Source: Leptodactylus fallax
Lineage: Eukaryota > Chordata > Amphibia > Anura > Leptodactylidae
Assembly (NCBI GenBank): GCA_947044405.1
Contig: CAMRHE010000352.1
Coordinates: 1,462,501-1,526,500, forward strand
DNA length: 64,000 nucleotides
Direction of reading: 5' to 3'
The notes beneath the pieces were generated by a model, which searched no databases, was not told the origin of the DNA, and saw only the letters and a program-made list of their open reading frames with translations. This document shows, piece by piece, positions 1 through 10,149 of the stretch (its first letter is position 1; every line of letters begins with the position of its first letter). The translations under genes were made by a program, and so were the position numbers.

Positions 1-1136
1 TCCCATGGAATTTTAACACCCCAGGAACGCCACCATGGTGTTCCCAAATATGCCTACTCAACAGGCGATCCACGTGGCAGTTGAGATTGCCAGCATGTTT
101 GAGGATGCGCCTTCTGAGTTCCCTCAAAGTTCGTTGTTGGACTGGCCCACGAGAGTACCACAGAATCCTCTTATGGACCCAGGCTCTAACACAATAATAG
201 TCTAGAAGAACACATTCCAATTTGAAAGGTACTATGGTCTATTAACCAAGGGGTTGTTGGAGATTGAGCCCCCAGAATCACGATATCAAAGAACCTCAGT
301 CTAACACTGGTAAAGATCCCGTACATGTGGTATCTGGTATATTTTAAAAAGTTCCTGTTTCTACACTTTTATTGCCTGATAAATAGTGAACAAGCCACTG
401 ATCCCTGCACAGTAACTTTTAACACAAACATCCCATATATGGACACTCCTGTCTGAGAGTTCTACAACCTTTTGAGTGACTTCTAAAATCTCATCATTTA
501 AGGATTGAGTTGCGAGCAATCATAAATGAGAGAGATCAATCTGTAAAGTCCACTGGTGCAAAGCAGACTGGTGAATGGTGTGCATGATGTGTAAAATGTG
601 CAGGACACATTACACGTGGCTATACTGTATATCATAAATAGTCTGTGCGGTGTATCCATAATTCTGTTTTCAGAAACCTGTTTACTAATGTCCCATTTCC
701 ATGACAGGATCAGATCCCCATACTGGGCCTGTATTCATCAAGCGCCCACATATTCAGTATATAGCACCAGGTACCTCTTTGCAAGGAGCATATGCCAGTA
801 GAAGTATCCAGTCATCATGATTGTAGTGTATGGCTGCTGGAGTAATCCCGCAGGTAATTGCCTACTTAAAAAAAAAAAAAAATCTGACCAGGCCCCGAAG
901 CAACTGCTATGGCGTTATTTCCACCACTGGGCCTCATTATAGATTTTGCATTGGGGCCCAGGAGCATCAAGATTTGATTTGCCTAAGACTCATTTACAGT
1001 AAGCAGCTGTAGCTGTATAGTGTGGGACATACTAAAAAGAATGAAGAAAATAAATGAAGAAAGAATGAACAATGTTTTAAATTTGTAAAAATATAAAGAA
1101 TGAAAGTTTGAGTTTCTTGTGCTTATAAGTATAGAT
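1..1136. other. No recognised gene; one short open frame
   Basis: I recognise no gene or classified repeat here. A 56-codon frame opens at the ATG at 35 and ends at the TAG at 203. It is preceded in frame by a stop at 14, so it is not the tail of a longer upstream exon in this window. The residues after its stop (NTFQFERYY, about 212-238) faintly recall reverse transcriptases of Penelope-like elements, but the match is too weak to call. A 13-A run lies near 868-880. This may be a decayed retroelement or unique sequence. Confidence 0.3.
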
Positions 1137-1590
1137 CAGTGGTTCCCAAACTTTCTGAAGGTTTTGAACCCACTTTTTGAGAACTCAAATTTGGATGAGA
1201 ATTTTTGCAGGGGACCCCTCTCTACCATACTTAACTGCATTTGAAAAATAGATGTCCTTACCTGTATTCTGTCTCATATTCCACTGTAATCTTCCTCTTA
1301 TTCTGCCTTTTATTTTATTTTGCCATTATAAATTTTAGGGCCCTATACTGGCAAAATTTGTGGGCCCCCTCCTCCCAGATGTATCTTACAGTTTCCTGTC
1401 ATGTGGCCCCCACACAGTATATATAATGTTTCCCAGTGCTCCCCACGTAGTGGCTCCAGATCGTATAATGCTCCACAGTGCCTTCAAACAGTATCATGCT
1501 CCAAAGCAGCCTCAATTGATATAAAATGCTCCTGAGCCGACCCACACTTTAATGCTCCACACAGTATAATGCTTCACAGTGGCCAGAAGC
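1137..1590. repeat. Degraded hAT-like sequence with eroded minisatellite
   Basis: The segment opens with CAGTGGTTCCCAAACTTT, a terminal sequence typical of vertebrate hAT elements. From about 1338 it changes to a GGGCCC-rich leader followed by imperfect repeats of the CAGTATAATGCTCCACAGTGG type (about 1395-1585). The same leader plus array occurs in far better condition inside the two large hAT elements further along the window. I see no clear right terminus or target duplication, so this is probably the remains of two overlapping insertions. Confidence 0.5.
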
Positions 1591-2318
1591 CTCGAGCTGC
1601 TTCATTAGTAGGGATAGGGAACCTCACAAGATTTACTTTGAGAAATATTTGTGAGGTTTGAGCCCCCTAGGTTCGTTTTGTTAATTATTGTACTCTGGGG
1701 TCTCCTCTTCATTTTTTTAAAAATAGGTAACAGTAAAAAGAACACATATACAAGCAAGTATAAATGCCCTGTCAAGACACAAAAGTAGAAAAAACAAGTG
1801 GCACTACCTAGGGCTGAGCGATTATGACTCAAATCAAAATAATGATTAATTGAACATTTACCTTGATTATGATTAACCCCTTAACATAACCATTATGTCA
1901 TGGGAAGGTATACCTTCCCGCAAAATGACATTCTATTTTGGTATGTTAATGTCACCCACTCAGAAGCTCGAGAGCGGGTGAGAGATATAAGCAAGAGCTG
2001 ACACCCACGAGTAACATACGCACCTGGAGCTGAGCTCAAATCGCGGGTGTTCACTCCTTAGATGTCGCGATCAATCATGACCATGGCTTCAAAAGGTTAG
2101 CATAGGAACCCAGTACTTCTACGACCCCCCCTGCTCTGTCTCCGTGGGGGGTGTGATCCTTATTCTATGGCCTGCAGCCTGCTACATGGCCCTGGGTCTG
2201 CGATCTGCACATCAGGTCTTCTGATCCTGTGTGCAGGATCGATTATGCAGGCCTGTCAGCCTCTGGACATGCATAGGCTGATAGCCGTTATACACTTGAA
2301 TACTTCTGTATTGGAGAG

Positions 2319-3283
2319 TGTGAAAGATCCTCCGTGTGCCAAACCGCTTTGGCCACACCCTGAGTCCTCTTTCATATAAAAACCACACTCACCGCCAGTG
2401 AGTGTCGGGTTCACAAGATAAATACAAGACAAGCCTTCTAAAGTTTATATTTTTATTAACCCCTAAATGGGTCGGTATTAACATCTAACATATACAGATC
2501 AGAACAGATATGCAGATATATGCAAGCATTAACAGTTACTAGTTACAAGATACAGTACAAATAAAATAAAAGGGATTAAAGGTGAAATAGTTACTTTACC
2601 ACACATGTCCTTGATGTGGTTCTATAGTCCAACACTCACACATGGCATGTGTGAGTCACCAGTGGAGGCTTGTTAGCATGTATCATTAATACAATAATCT
2701 CGCCTGCATGCTCTCATAACAGTCTCTCAGCATTAGTCCAATAGTCTCTCTCAGTCTCTTGTAGGCTCATCATCATCAGCAGCAGCATTCCAACCTGCCT
2801 GCTCATAGTAGCATCTCAGTCAAAGTCTGTAATATCCTGTAGCATAAACTCCATAGTGTAATCTCAGCACAGTCTTCATAGCATGATCTCTATAGTGTAA
2901 TCTCCTCCCACAGACCTCTTACCTCATCTTTTATACCCTTTATGCCACCTCCCAGAATGAGGTCACCGGCGACAGTACGTCTGATGAGTTAATTCAATCA
3001 AATCCAGATCTTTTGTATAGAGCTGAGACAAAGTGAATTGATACACTGTTATCAGCCATATCTGATCAACAGCCCAGGCTTGAACAATGCACTATTGTTT
3101 GATCACTCAGGGCTGTATAGGAATACAATGGAGCCCTATTGTTCCAGCCTGGCCACTACTGCCAATATGCACCTAGGCTTATAGCTGCGCAGAGTATGAA
3201 TGAGTGCAAGCAAGAAGGGAGATCCTATACCCAGAGAGCAAAATACATCTGAGTTATAGCCACACTTAAGCAGAATCATCACA
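2319..3283 (-). repeat. 3-prime LTR of the minus-strand LTR element
   Basis: This 965-bp LTR is followed on its internal side by the polypurine tract, which marks it as the downstream LTR for minus-strand transcription. It shares its whole length with the copy at 5902, apart from about a dozen substitutions such as the pair near 2333-2337 and a cluster near 2450. Confidence 0.9.
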
Positions 3284-3410
3284 CCTCCCCCTTTAGATGG
3301 GGCTTGCAGGAAGTAGGGGCCTACGCCACTCTTCTGAAAGCACCTCCACCTCCATCTTCTCAGGCCCTGGCCCCAAGGCTCCCTCACCTTCCCCCGGGGT
3401 CCCAGCAGAC

Positions 3411-4982
3411 TCAGGCCTTGTCAGACTCCGAGGGTGGTTGAGCGCCACGCGCCTTCAATATGTCCAGACTAGGGTCAGCTTGGACATCCTCTCTGAACGC
3501 TTGGCTGGAGTGAGACAAAAGAGAGGTGCCTGTCACATAGCTGCCGGCCCCTTCTGTCTCTCTAGTCTGACTAGGGACACTTCTAAGGCCCAGGCTCTGA
3601 GCCACGTACACTTGGCTACCTCCTGCCTGTTCTGGGTCTGCTTTCTGAGTGCGGGCATCCCGTAGCTTTACACTCATGACCCCATCCTGGCAACCTCTGC
3701 TCTCCTGGCTACCCTTGGCCTGCTCTCTCAGAGTCTCCCCCACACTAGCCGCTAGTTGGGAGAGTTCTAGGGGATTCTGCACCTCCCCCTCTGCTTCCAA
3801 ACCTAGGGGCACCTCTGGTTCTGGCACAGGTATGTTTGGACCCTGTCCTCCCTGTACTTGGGTGGGTGATGGTGATACTTTGGGCAAATGACTGAGATCA
3901 TGCTTCCCTAAACCATCTCCCCACAATACATTGACAGGTAATACATTGGACATACCCTCTTCTTGGATCACATCTCCAGTACCCCATGCCATTTGAACTT
4001 GGGCCATGGGCGCTCCTGGAATAGAACTGGACAGAAGAGACGTGTATGTCTCATACCGGCCGGACTCCTCCGGCTTCAAGGGAGTGAGGCTAGTCATGGC
4101 GGTCTCAGCACCGACTCCAGGTGGTGTAGGCAACGGTTCAAGGGTCGGAACGCCCTCCACCCTTGTAGCACTCTGGCTGCAGGCTAACACCGCACTACCA
4201 GCAGTCCGTCCCTCACCTGGATCGGCCATGAGATCCCCATAGCCTATCTGACCACCTGGCACATGGTCAGCAGTTGGGTGCTCATCAGATACACTGGGCG
4301 AAATAGTAGAAGTCGCTTCCAGTGACTCAGAAGAGCTACCCTGTACACTTTTACAACAAGCATTGGCAATTACATTGACAGTACCTTCATTAGCAATTGT
4401 TAATTCACACCGGGCCTCAATGAGATCTGCAGCAGACATGTTAACAAGGTGGGAGGGAGACGCCCCCGCAGATGTGGGTGTGTCTACCGACCGGATCTCA
4501 TTGGCTCCTAGCACCGGAGGGAACCAAGGATCAATAACATTTTTGCTGAGCTGGGTTGCAGGAAGCTCGTTTGCATCTTCCCTGCTCTCAGCTGAAGGCA
4601 ACTCATTAGCATGTATACTTACTGCCATGGGAAGCATCTCAGAGAGGGGGTTACGGGCCCTCTCTGCAGATATGACAGACACATTATCAACATTAGTCAT
4701 AGACAGTTTATCACAGTAAATTGGGTTGCTCCCCACCCCATATTGGGACATCATAGGTCCTAAATCAGTTCCCAACAGTACATTAGCAGGCAAATCAGTC
4801 AATAGTCCCACAGTCCGCATTCCTTTTCCTGCACCCCCATCCAGACACACAGATGGGCCACCTGCTGTGGCTTCAGAAGCAGGGAAGTTCTCAGGGTAGT
4901 TGGGGCACTCCTTCTTGAAATGTCCTGTCGGGTTACAGGCATGGCCCCAACGCACCTCCCCTTGGGGTTTGGGGAAGGTCAC
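3411..4982 (-). CDS. Long ORF of LTR element: zinc-knuckle remnant, protease-like start, unknown body
   Basis: The 523-residue frame starts inside the element. Near its N terminus it reads HACNPTGHFKKECP, recognisable as a retroviral-type CCHC zinc knuckle in which the first cysteine is replaced by histidine. Residues about 58-80 (GLLTDLPANVLLGTDLG) resemble the downstream part of Ty3/gypsy aspartic proteases, where a hydrophobic strand leads into LLGxD. The catalytic D-T/S-G motif is not seen. The remaining ~440 residues are acidic, Ser/Pro/Glu-rich and not recognisable as any pol domain; they occupy the place where reverse transcriptase would follow. The first Met may not be the real start, since Gag and this frame are probably expressed as one polyprotein. 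The frame is long and uninterrupted, in line with the young LTRs, but function is unknown. Confidence 0.6.
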   Translation of the reverse strand: MTFPKPQGEVRWGHACNPTGHFKKECPNYPENFPASEATAGGPSVCLDGGAGKGMRTVGLLTDLPANVLLGTDLGPMMSQYGVGSNPIYCDKLSMTNVDNVSVISAERARNPLSEMLPMAVSIHANELPSAESREDANELPATQLSKNVIDPWFPPVLGANEIRSVDTPTSAGASPSHLVNMSAADLIEARCELTIANEGTVNVIANACCKSVQGSSSESLEATSTISPSVSDEHPTADHVPGGQIGYGDLMADPGEGRTAGSAVLACSQSATRVEGVPTLEPLPTPPGVGAETAMTSLTPLKPEESGRYETYTSLLSSSIPGAPMAQVQMAWGTGDVIQEEGMSNVLPVNVLWGDGLGKHDLSHLPKVSPSPTQVQGGQGPNIPVPEPEVPLGLEAEGEVQNPLELSQLAASVGETLREQAKGSQESRGCQDGVMSVKLRDARTQKADPEQAGGSQVYVAQSLGLRSVPSQTRETEGAGSYVTGTSLLSHSSQAFREDVQADPSLDILKARGAQPPSESDKA

Positions 4983-5152
4983 TAGGGCACCCAGAGTTCT
5001 TGGGACAGGGAAGGGACCACCCGGGGCATAATTTGTCTCACCCGACCTGACGAAAGACGGCTGTGGTGAACTCCGGCCTGGCTTCTCCTTCCAACTTGAG
5101 GGTCTCTGCAGGGTTGTTGGAGTTTGCGCTTGCTGGGAGATTTCCCACCTTT

Positions 5153-5701
5153 TCAGCTCAAGCTGATACTCCCTCTCGGCCTGTTGCTCAGCAAACTGTC
5201 GTTCCCATTCTGCAGCTTTCCTCTCTCTCTCTGCCTGTCGCTCAGCAGCCTTCCTCTCTCTCTCTGCCTGTCGCTCAGCAGCCTCCCTCTCTCTCTCTCT
5301 GCCTGTCGCTCAGCAGCCTCACGATCAGCCTGCCGTTCTCGTTCTGCGGCTTTCCTCTCTCTCTCTGCCTGTCGCTCAGCAGCCTCACGATCAGCCTGTC
5401 GTTCTCGTTCTACAGCTTCCTGAAACCAGTGCAACGCCTGCTGGTATATGTTAGGGTCCCTGGTGCTTAAGTGCTGCAGAGCCATTTGCCAGACTGAAGC
5501 CATTCCCCCAGCAAGGCTGAGGCTACTGGTCCCTCCTGGTGAAGTAATCCTTGGGACCGGGCTGCTTGCCGCACTTCCTGGCAGAGCCCCAAAATCAGGA
5601 CTCTGGATAGCTGTGGCTGCCTCCATTTCAGCCATACGCTCAGGATCTCCAAAAGCCTGGTTCAGCAGTTCTGGAGATCTGCTTCTGAGCCCACTAGCCA
5701 T
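5153..5701 (-). CDS. Gag-like coiled-coil protein of the LTR element
   Basis: This is the first long frame after the 5-prime LTR on the minus strand, starting about 200 bp inside it, as expected for gag. The 182-residue product has a Pro/Ser-rich N-terminal third. Residues about 78-96 (MALQHLSTRDPNIYQQAL) are followed by a highly charged stretch of repeated REAAERQAER and ERERQAD blocks, predicted to form a long alpha-helix or coiled coil. The DNA under the charged stretch (about 5205-5410) is an imperfect tandem repeat rich in CTCTCT and GTCGCTCAGCAG, so repeat number has probably changed by slippage. Charged heptad-like regions are common in Gag of amphibian and fish Ty3/gypsy elements, which is the basis of the call. 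I see no frameshift within it. Confidence 0.6.
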   Translation of the reverse strand: MASGLRSRSPELLNQAFGDPERMAEMEAATAIQSPDFGALPGSAASSPVPRITSPGGTSSLSLAGGMASVWQMALQHLSTRDPNIYQQALHWFQEAVERERQADREAAERQAERERKAAERERQADREAAERQAERERGRLLSDRQRERGRLLSDRQRERGKLQNGNDSLLSNRPRGSISLS

Positions 5702-5901
5702 CCACTGGTATTTGCCAAATAAAAGATAGGATAGAATAAAAAGAGTAAGGGAGGGAACAGCACTGTATCAAACTTTCACTGTATCCTAATGCTTGCTTCA
5801 ATACCGAGCTTGTCTTATAGGATTACCATAATCCCCAGCATGTGAGTGATATAGGTCACCAACACACGCCGTTTATCCTAAGATCCCACCGCTTCCACCA
5901 A

Positions 5902-6866
5902 TGTGAAAGATCCTCCATGCGCCAAACCGCTTTGGCCACACCCTGAGTCCTCTTTCATATAAAAACCACACTCACCGCCAGTGAGTGTCGGGTTCACAAG
6001 ATAAATACAAGACAAGCCTTCTAAAGTTTATATATTTATGAACCCCTAAATGGGTCGGTATTAACATCTAACATATACAGATCAGAACAGATATGCAGAT
6101 ATATGCAAGCATTAACAGTTACTAGTTACAAGATACAGTACAAATAAAATAAAAGGGATTAAAGGTGAAATAGTTACTTTACCACACATGTCCTTGATGT
6201 GGTTCTATAGTCCAACACTCACACACGGCATGTGTGAGTCACCAGTGGAGGCTTGTTAGCATGTGGCATTAATACAATAATCCCGCCTGCATGCTCTGAT
6301 AACAGTCTCTCAGCATTAGTCCAATAGTCTCTCTCAGTCTCTTGTAGGCTCATCATCATCAGCAGCAGCATTCCAACCTGCCTGCTCATAGTAGCATCTC
6401 AGTCAAAGTCTGTAATATCCTGTAGCATAAACTCCATAGTGTAATCTCAGCACAGTCTTCGTAGCATGATCTCTATAGTGTAATCTCCACCCACAGACCT
6501 CTTACCTCATCTTTTATACCCTTTATGCCACCTCCCAGAATGAGGTCACCGGTGACAGTACGTCTGATGAGTTAATTCAATCAAATCCAGATCTTTTGTA
6601 TAGAGCTGAGACAAAGTGAATTGATACACTGTTATCAGCCATATCTGATCAACAGCCCAGGCTTGAACAATGCACTATTGTTTGATCACTCAGGGCTGTA
6701 TAGGAATACAATGGAGCCCTATTGTTCCAGCCTGGCCACTACTGCCAATATGCACCTAGGCTTATAGCTGCGCAGAGTATGAATGAGTGCAAGCAAGAAG
6801 GGAGATCCTATACCCAGAGAGCAAAATACATCTGAGTTATAGCCACACTTAAGCAGAATCATCACA
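5902..6866 (-). repeat. 5-prime LTR of the minus-strand LTR element
   Basis: This LTR is the upstream one for minus-strand transcription and would carry the element's promoter; a primer-binding-like TTGGTGG follows directly inside. It is the same length as its partner (965 bp). The solo LTR at 13315-14191 belongs to the same or a sister family, in the opposite orientation. Confidence 0.9.
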
Positions 6867-7666
6867 GAGAGCATAACACTGAATCAGTTATAACACTGAA
6901 AAAAAAATATGAAAAAAAAATATTTACAAGTATAAAAAATAAATACCCCCACAATAAAATGCCCCTTTTTACCTTGTACAGTATAAAAACACACAATACA
7001 GTATAAAACACTACATATTTGGCATTGCCGTGTCTGTAACAAACTGTACAATAACAGTAAACCATTAGTTAACCCACACGGTAAACGTCAGGAAAAAAAT
7101 TAAATAAAAATGCTAGAAGTAACAATTTTTGCCCTCACGCCTCACATAATCTGGAATAAAAAGTGATTAAAAAGTCATATATAGCCCAAAATGGTACCAA
7201 TAAAATGTACAGCTTTTCCTGCAAAAAATAAGCCCTCCGTCAATAGAAAAATAAAAATGTTATGTCTCTCAGAAGATGACGATGGAAAATTTTTTTTTTT
7301 CCCTAAATGGATTGTTATTCTGCAAAATTAGTAAAGCAAAAAAACTATAAATTTGGTATAGCAGTAATCATAACCCATAAATAAAGGTAACATGTTATTT
7401 ATGTTGTATGGCAAAGGGCAAAAAATTTTAAATGATACAAAGAAATGCCAGAATTGATTTCTTTTTAATCCACCCAGAAAGAGTTAATAAAATGTTGTTA
7501 ACAAGTTATAGACACCACAAAATTGTGTCATTAGAAAATGTATCTGATCCTGCAAAAAAACAAGCCCTTGCCTACATCACAATAAAAATAAAATGTACTT
7601 AATGTCATATGTGGATATAAACTGCTGTTTGGGCACAGAAGGGAAGGAGCGCTTAAATTGGTTTGG

Positions 7667-8015
7667 TGTGACTGTTTGAGGTTGTGGACAGGTATATTTT
7701 ATACTGATAACAATTTCAAACAGGTGCCATTACTACAGTAATGAGTGGAGGACAGAGGAGCATCTTAAAGAAGAAGTTACAGGTCTGTGAGAGCCAGAAA
7801 TCTTGCTTGTTTGTAGGTGACCAAATACTTATTTTCCACCATAATTTGCAAGTAAATTCTTTAAAAATCAGACAATGTGATTTTCTGGATTTGTTTGCTC
7901 ATTTTGTCTCTCATAGTTGAGGTCTACCTATGATGTCAATTACAGGCCTCTCTCATCTTTTTAAGTGGGAGAACTTGCACAATTGGTGGCTGACTAAATA
8001 CTTTTTTCCCCACTG
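7667..8015 (-). mobile_element. Tc1 fragment: 5-prime end only
   Basis: Read on the minus strand, the fragment begins with CAGTGGGGAAAAAAGTATTT next to a TA and continues through the same ~340-bp leader that precedes the transposase start in the Tc1 at 11241. It breaks off just before where that element's transposase ATG would lie (CCTCAAACAGTCACA). Everything 3-prime of this is missing. It therefore documents the family's long terminal region but has no coding part. Confidence 0.8.
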
Positions 8016-8315
8016 TACTTTGTTATACACATGTTTATTTCCTTTGTGTGTATTGGAACAACACAAAAAACAGAGACAAAAAAGGCAAATACGAAATAAT
8101 GTCACACAAAATTCCAAAAATGGACCGGATAAAATTGTTGCCATCTTTTCAAAATTGTGAGTAAATAACTTTGTTTCAAGCATGTGATGCTCGTTCAAAC
8201 TCACCTGTAGCAAGTAACAGGTGTGGGTAATATAAAACTCATACCTGACACCAGATAAAAAGAAGAGAAGTTGATTCAATCTTTGCATTGTGTGTCTGTG
8301 TGTACCACCCTAAGT

Positions 8316-9075
8316 ATGGAGAACAGAAAGAGGAGAAGAGAACTGTCTGATGACTTGAGAACCAAAATTGTGGAAACAATATTAACAATCTCAAAGTTAC
8401 AAGTCCATCTCCAGAGATCTTGATGTTCCTTTGTGCACGGTGCACAACACAATAAAGAGGTTTACAATCCATGGCACTGTAGCTAATCTCCTTAGACATG
8501 GACAGAAGAGAAAAACTGATGAAAGGTTGCAATACAGGATAGTCCGGATGGTGGATAAATACCCCCAATCAAGGTCCAAAGAAATTCAATCTGTCCTGCA
8601 GGTTCAGGGTGCATCAGTGTCAGCTCAAACTATCCATCGACATTAGAATGAAGTGAAACACTATGGCAGGAGACCCAGGAGGATCCCACTGCTGACACAG
8701 ACATAAAAAAGCTAGACTGCAGTTTGCCAAATTTTACGTGAGTAAGCCAAAATCCTTCTGGGAAAACGTGTTGTGGACAGATGAGACCAAGATAGTACTT
8801 TTTGTTAAAGCTCACCATACTATTGTTTACTGAAAAAGGAAAAGAACACAGTACCAACAGTCAAATATGATGGAAGTTAAAAGATGTTTTGGGGTTGTTT
8901 GGCTGCCTCTGGCACCGGGTGCCTTGACTGTGTGCAAGACATCATGAAATCTGAAGATTACCAAAGGATTTTGGGTCTTAATGTAGGGCCCAGTGTCAGA
9001 AAGCTGGGTTTGCGTCCTAGGTCATGGGTTTTCCAGCAGGATAATGACCCCAAACATACTTCAAAAAGCTTACTT
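8316..9075 (+). pseudogene. Tc1-like transposase pseudogene
   Basis: A Tc1/mariner transposase, the DDE/D enzyme that cuts and pastes its element at TA sites. The start at 8316 reads MENRKRRRELSDDLRTKIVE, the usual opening of the N-terminal paired-like helix-turn-helix. Later blocks include LWTDETKI (first catalytic Asp, about 8775), MFWGCLAASGTG (about 8884) and [15 protein letters not shown] (second catalytic Asp, about 9027-9070). The frame is broken by several stops and shifts (for example near 8370, 8646 and 8835), and the third catalytic block (DLNPIENLW) is absent because a different element begins at about 9076. No terminal repeat was recognised at either end. Confidence 0.8.
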
Positions 9076-9706
9076 AAGCGTCAGTCGATTATTTATATGC
9101 GTGCTCATCGTACTGTGCAGAGATTTGTGGCTAAATCAGACTACAGACGGGTTTGTGCAGATAAAAACATAATGAGGAAGGTATCTGTTTGACAAATTCA
9201 TCAGCTTAAGATAGCTAAAATACCATCACAAAGCAGCAAACAGGTATTTGAAGTGGCTGGTGCCTCTGGAGTTCCACGAACCTTAAGGTCTAGGATCCTC
9301 CAGAGGCTTTAAGTTCAGACACCCCTACACAGTGCTTACAAGAAAAAACAGTTGCAGTGGCCCAAATAATTTGGGTCTCGTTTACTGATGAGTGCTGTGC
9401 AACCCTGGATGGTCCAGATGGATTGTTGGTGGATGGCCACCATGTCCCATGAAGGCTGAGATGTCGGCAAGAAGGTGGTGGAATCATGTTTTGGGCCGGA
9501 ATCATGGGAAGAGAGCTGAAGTTGTGAAAATGACCTCTGCAAAGTATATGGAATTTGACTGACCACTTTCTTCCATGGTACAAAAAGAAAAACCACGCCT
9601 CCAAGGATCATCTTCAAGGATGCACCATCTCATGTAGCAAAGAATACCACTGAGTCAGTGGCTGCTAGGGGCATAGAAGGAGAGAAACTCACCTGACCTC
9701 AACCAT
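9076..9706 (+). pseudogene. Second Tc1/mariner-type transposase pseudogene
   Basis: A different, older transposase starts where the previous one ends. In shifting frames it reads an N-terminal part with RTVQRFVAKSDYRR and GASGVPRTLRSRILQRL (helix-turn-helix region), then VSFTDECCATLDGPDG around the first catalytic Asp (about 9377-9430), GGGIMFWAGIMGREL (about 9476-9520), and FLTDHFLPWYKKKNHA-like residues (about 9553-9600). Stops and frameshifts occur throughout, and the C-terminal catalytic block is gone. The TDECxxTLDGPDG arrangement identifies a Tc1-like subfamily distinct from the others in this window. Confidence 0.65.
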
Positions 9707-9708
9707 AT

Positions 9709-10140
9709 TGTTAGGACCGAAGTTGGCACCTCTGCAGTAGCCCTGTGAGGTGCTGCTCCGGTCCTCACACACTCCGGAACGATCGCTTTTCTAGGGGTTA
9801 ACTTTCCTGCACTCACCTGTCTATTTAGCCTCCCTTCCGGCGCTCTGCTCTCGCTGGTTATTCAGTTCCTCTGGGTGTCAGCTCCTCCTCGCGCTCTGTT
9901 CCGTTTGGCTTCCTGAACTCCTGCTCCTCATTGCTGACCTTCGATCCTTTCCTGCTGCTTCTGTGTTTATTGCTTCCTCCGGTTGTGACCACGGCTTACC
10001 TTCCAGACCATCTCTCCTTGAACGCTGATTCTGTACCTCGTGACCTCCTGAAATCGACCCAGCTTGTTTTGACTCTTCTTACGTCCCCTCCTCTGGTACT
10101 ACGAGATCGCCTTCTGCCGAAACGGACTGATTGACAATTC
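9709..10140 (+). repeat. Possible solo LTR or LTR fragment
   Basis: TGTTAGGACCGAAG opens a pyrimidine-rich stretch dense in TTCCTG, CTCCTGCTC and CTTCTG, a composition I associate with LTRs of amphibian Ty3/gypsy elements. I cannot fix the right end or find a target duplication, and no internal retroelement genes adjoin it. Confidence 0.3.
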
Positions 10141-10149
10141 TACTGTGCT

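Larger units (their letters stand above)
2319..6866 (-). mobile_element. Complete non-autonomous LTR retrotransposon (Gag-only, Ty3/gypsy-like)
   Basis: The 4548-bp element is bounded by two 965-bp direct LTRs (2319-3283 and 5902-6866), each TGTG...CACA on the plus strand, and flanked by a 5-bp target duplication GAGAG (2314-2318 and 6867-6871). On the minus strand a primer-binding-site-like TTGGTGGAAGCGG abuts the right-hand LTR, and a polypurine tract AAAGGGGGAGG (3284-3294) abuts the left-hand LTR, which fixes the orientation. The interior encodes a Gag-like coiled-coil protein and a second long frame with a zinc-knuckle remnant and protease-like start, but no reverse transcriptase, RNase H or integrase. 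It must have been mobilised in trans. By eye the LTRs differ at about a dozen positions, roughly 1.2 percent, so the insertion is fairly young. Confidence 0.9.
1877..7660. repeat. TTAA-family repeat, split by an LTR element
   Basis: After a TTAA at 1873-1876 the sequence CCCCTTAACATAACC begins a copy of a family seen repeatedly here, with CCCCTTAA-type ends and no coding capacity. It runs to 2318, is interrupted by the LTR retrotransposon, and resumes at 6872 with the same A-rich phrases found at 44.7-45.5 kb (for example AAAAAGTGATTAAAAAGTCA and GCAAAAAATAAGCCCT). It stops near 7660, where Tc1 sequence begins, so the right end is missing. TTAA flanks and foldback structure suggest a piggyBac-related non-autonomous family; that assignment is inference. 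Confidence 0.5.

Noticed and set aside
3297..5729. Plus-strand frames of 74-135 codons across the LTR element, including a Ser/Leu-repeat protein at 5063-5470
   Set aside because: They are shadows of the minus-strand frames; the Leu/Ser repeats are the complement of the Gag charged coil, and orientation is fixed by primer-binding-like site and polypurine tract.
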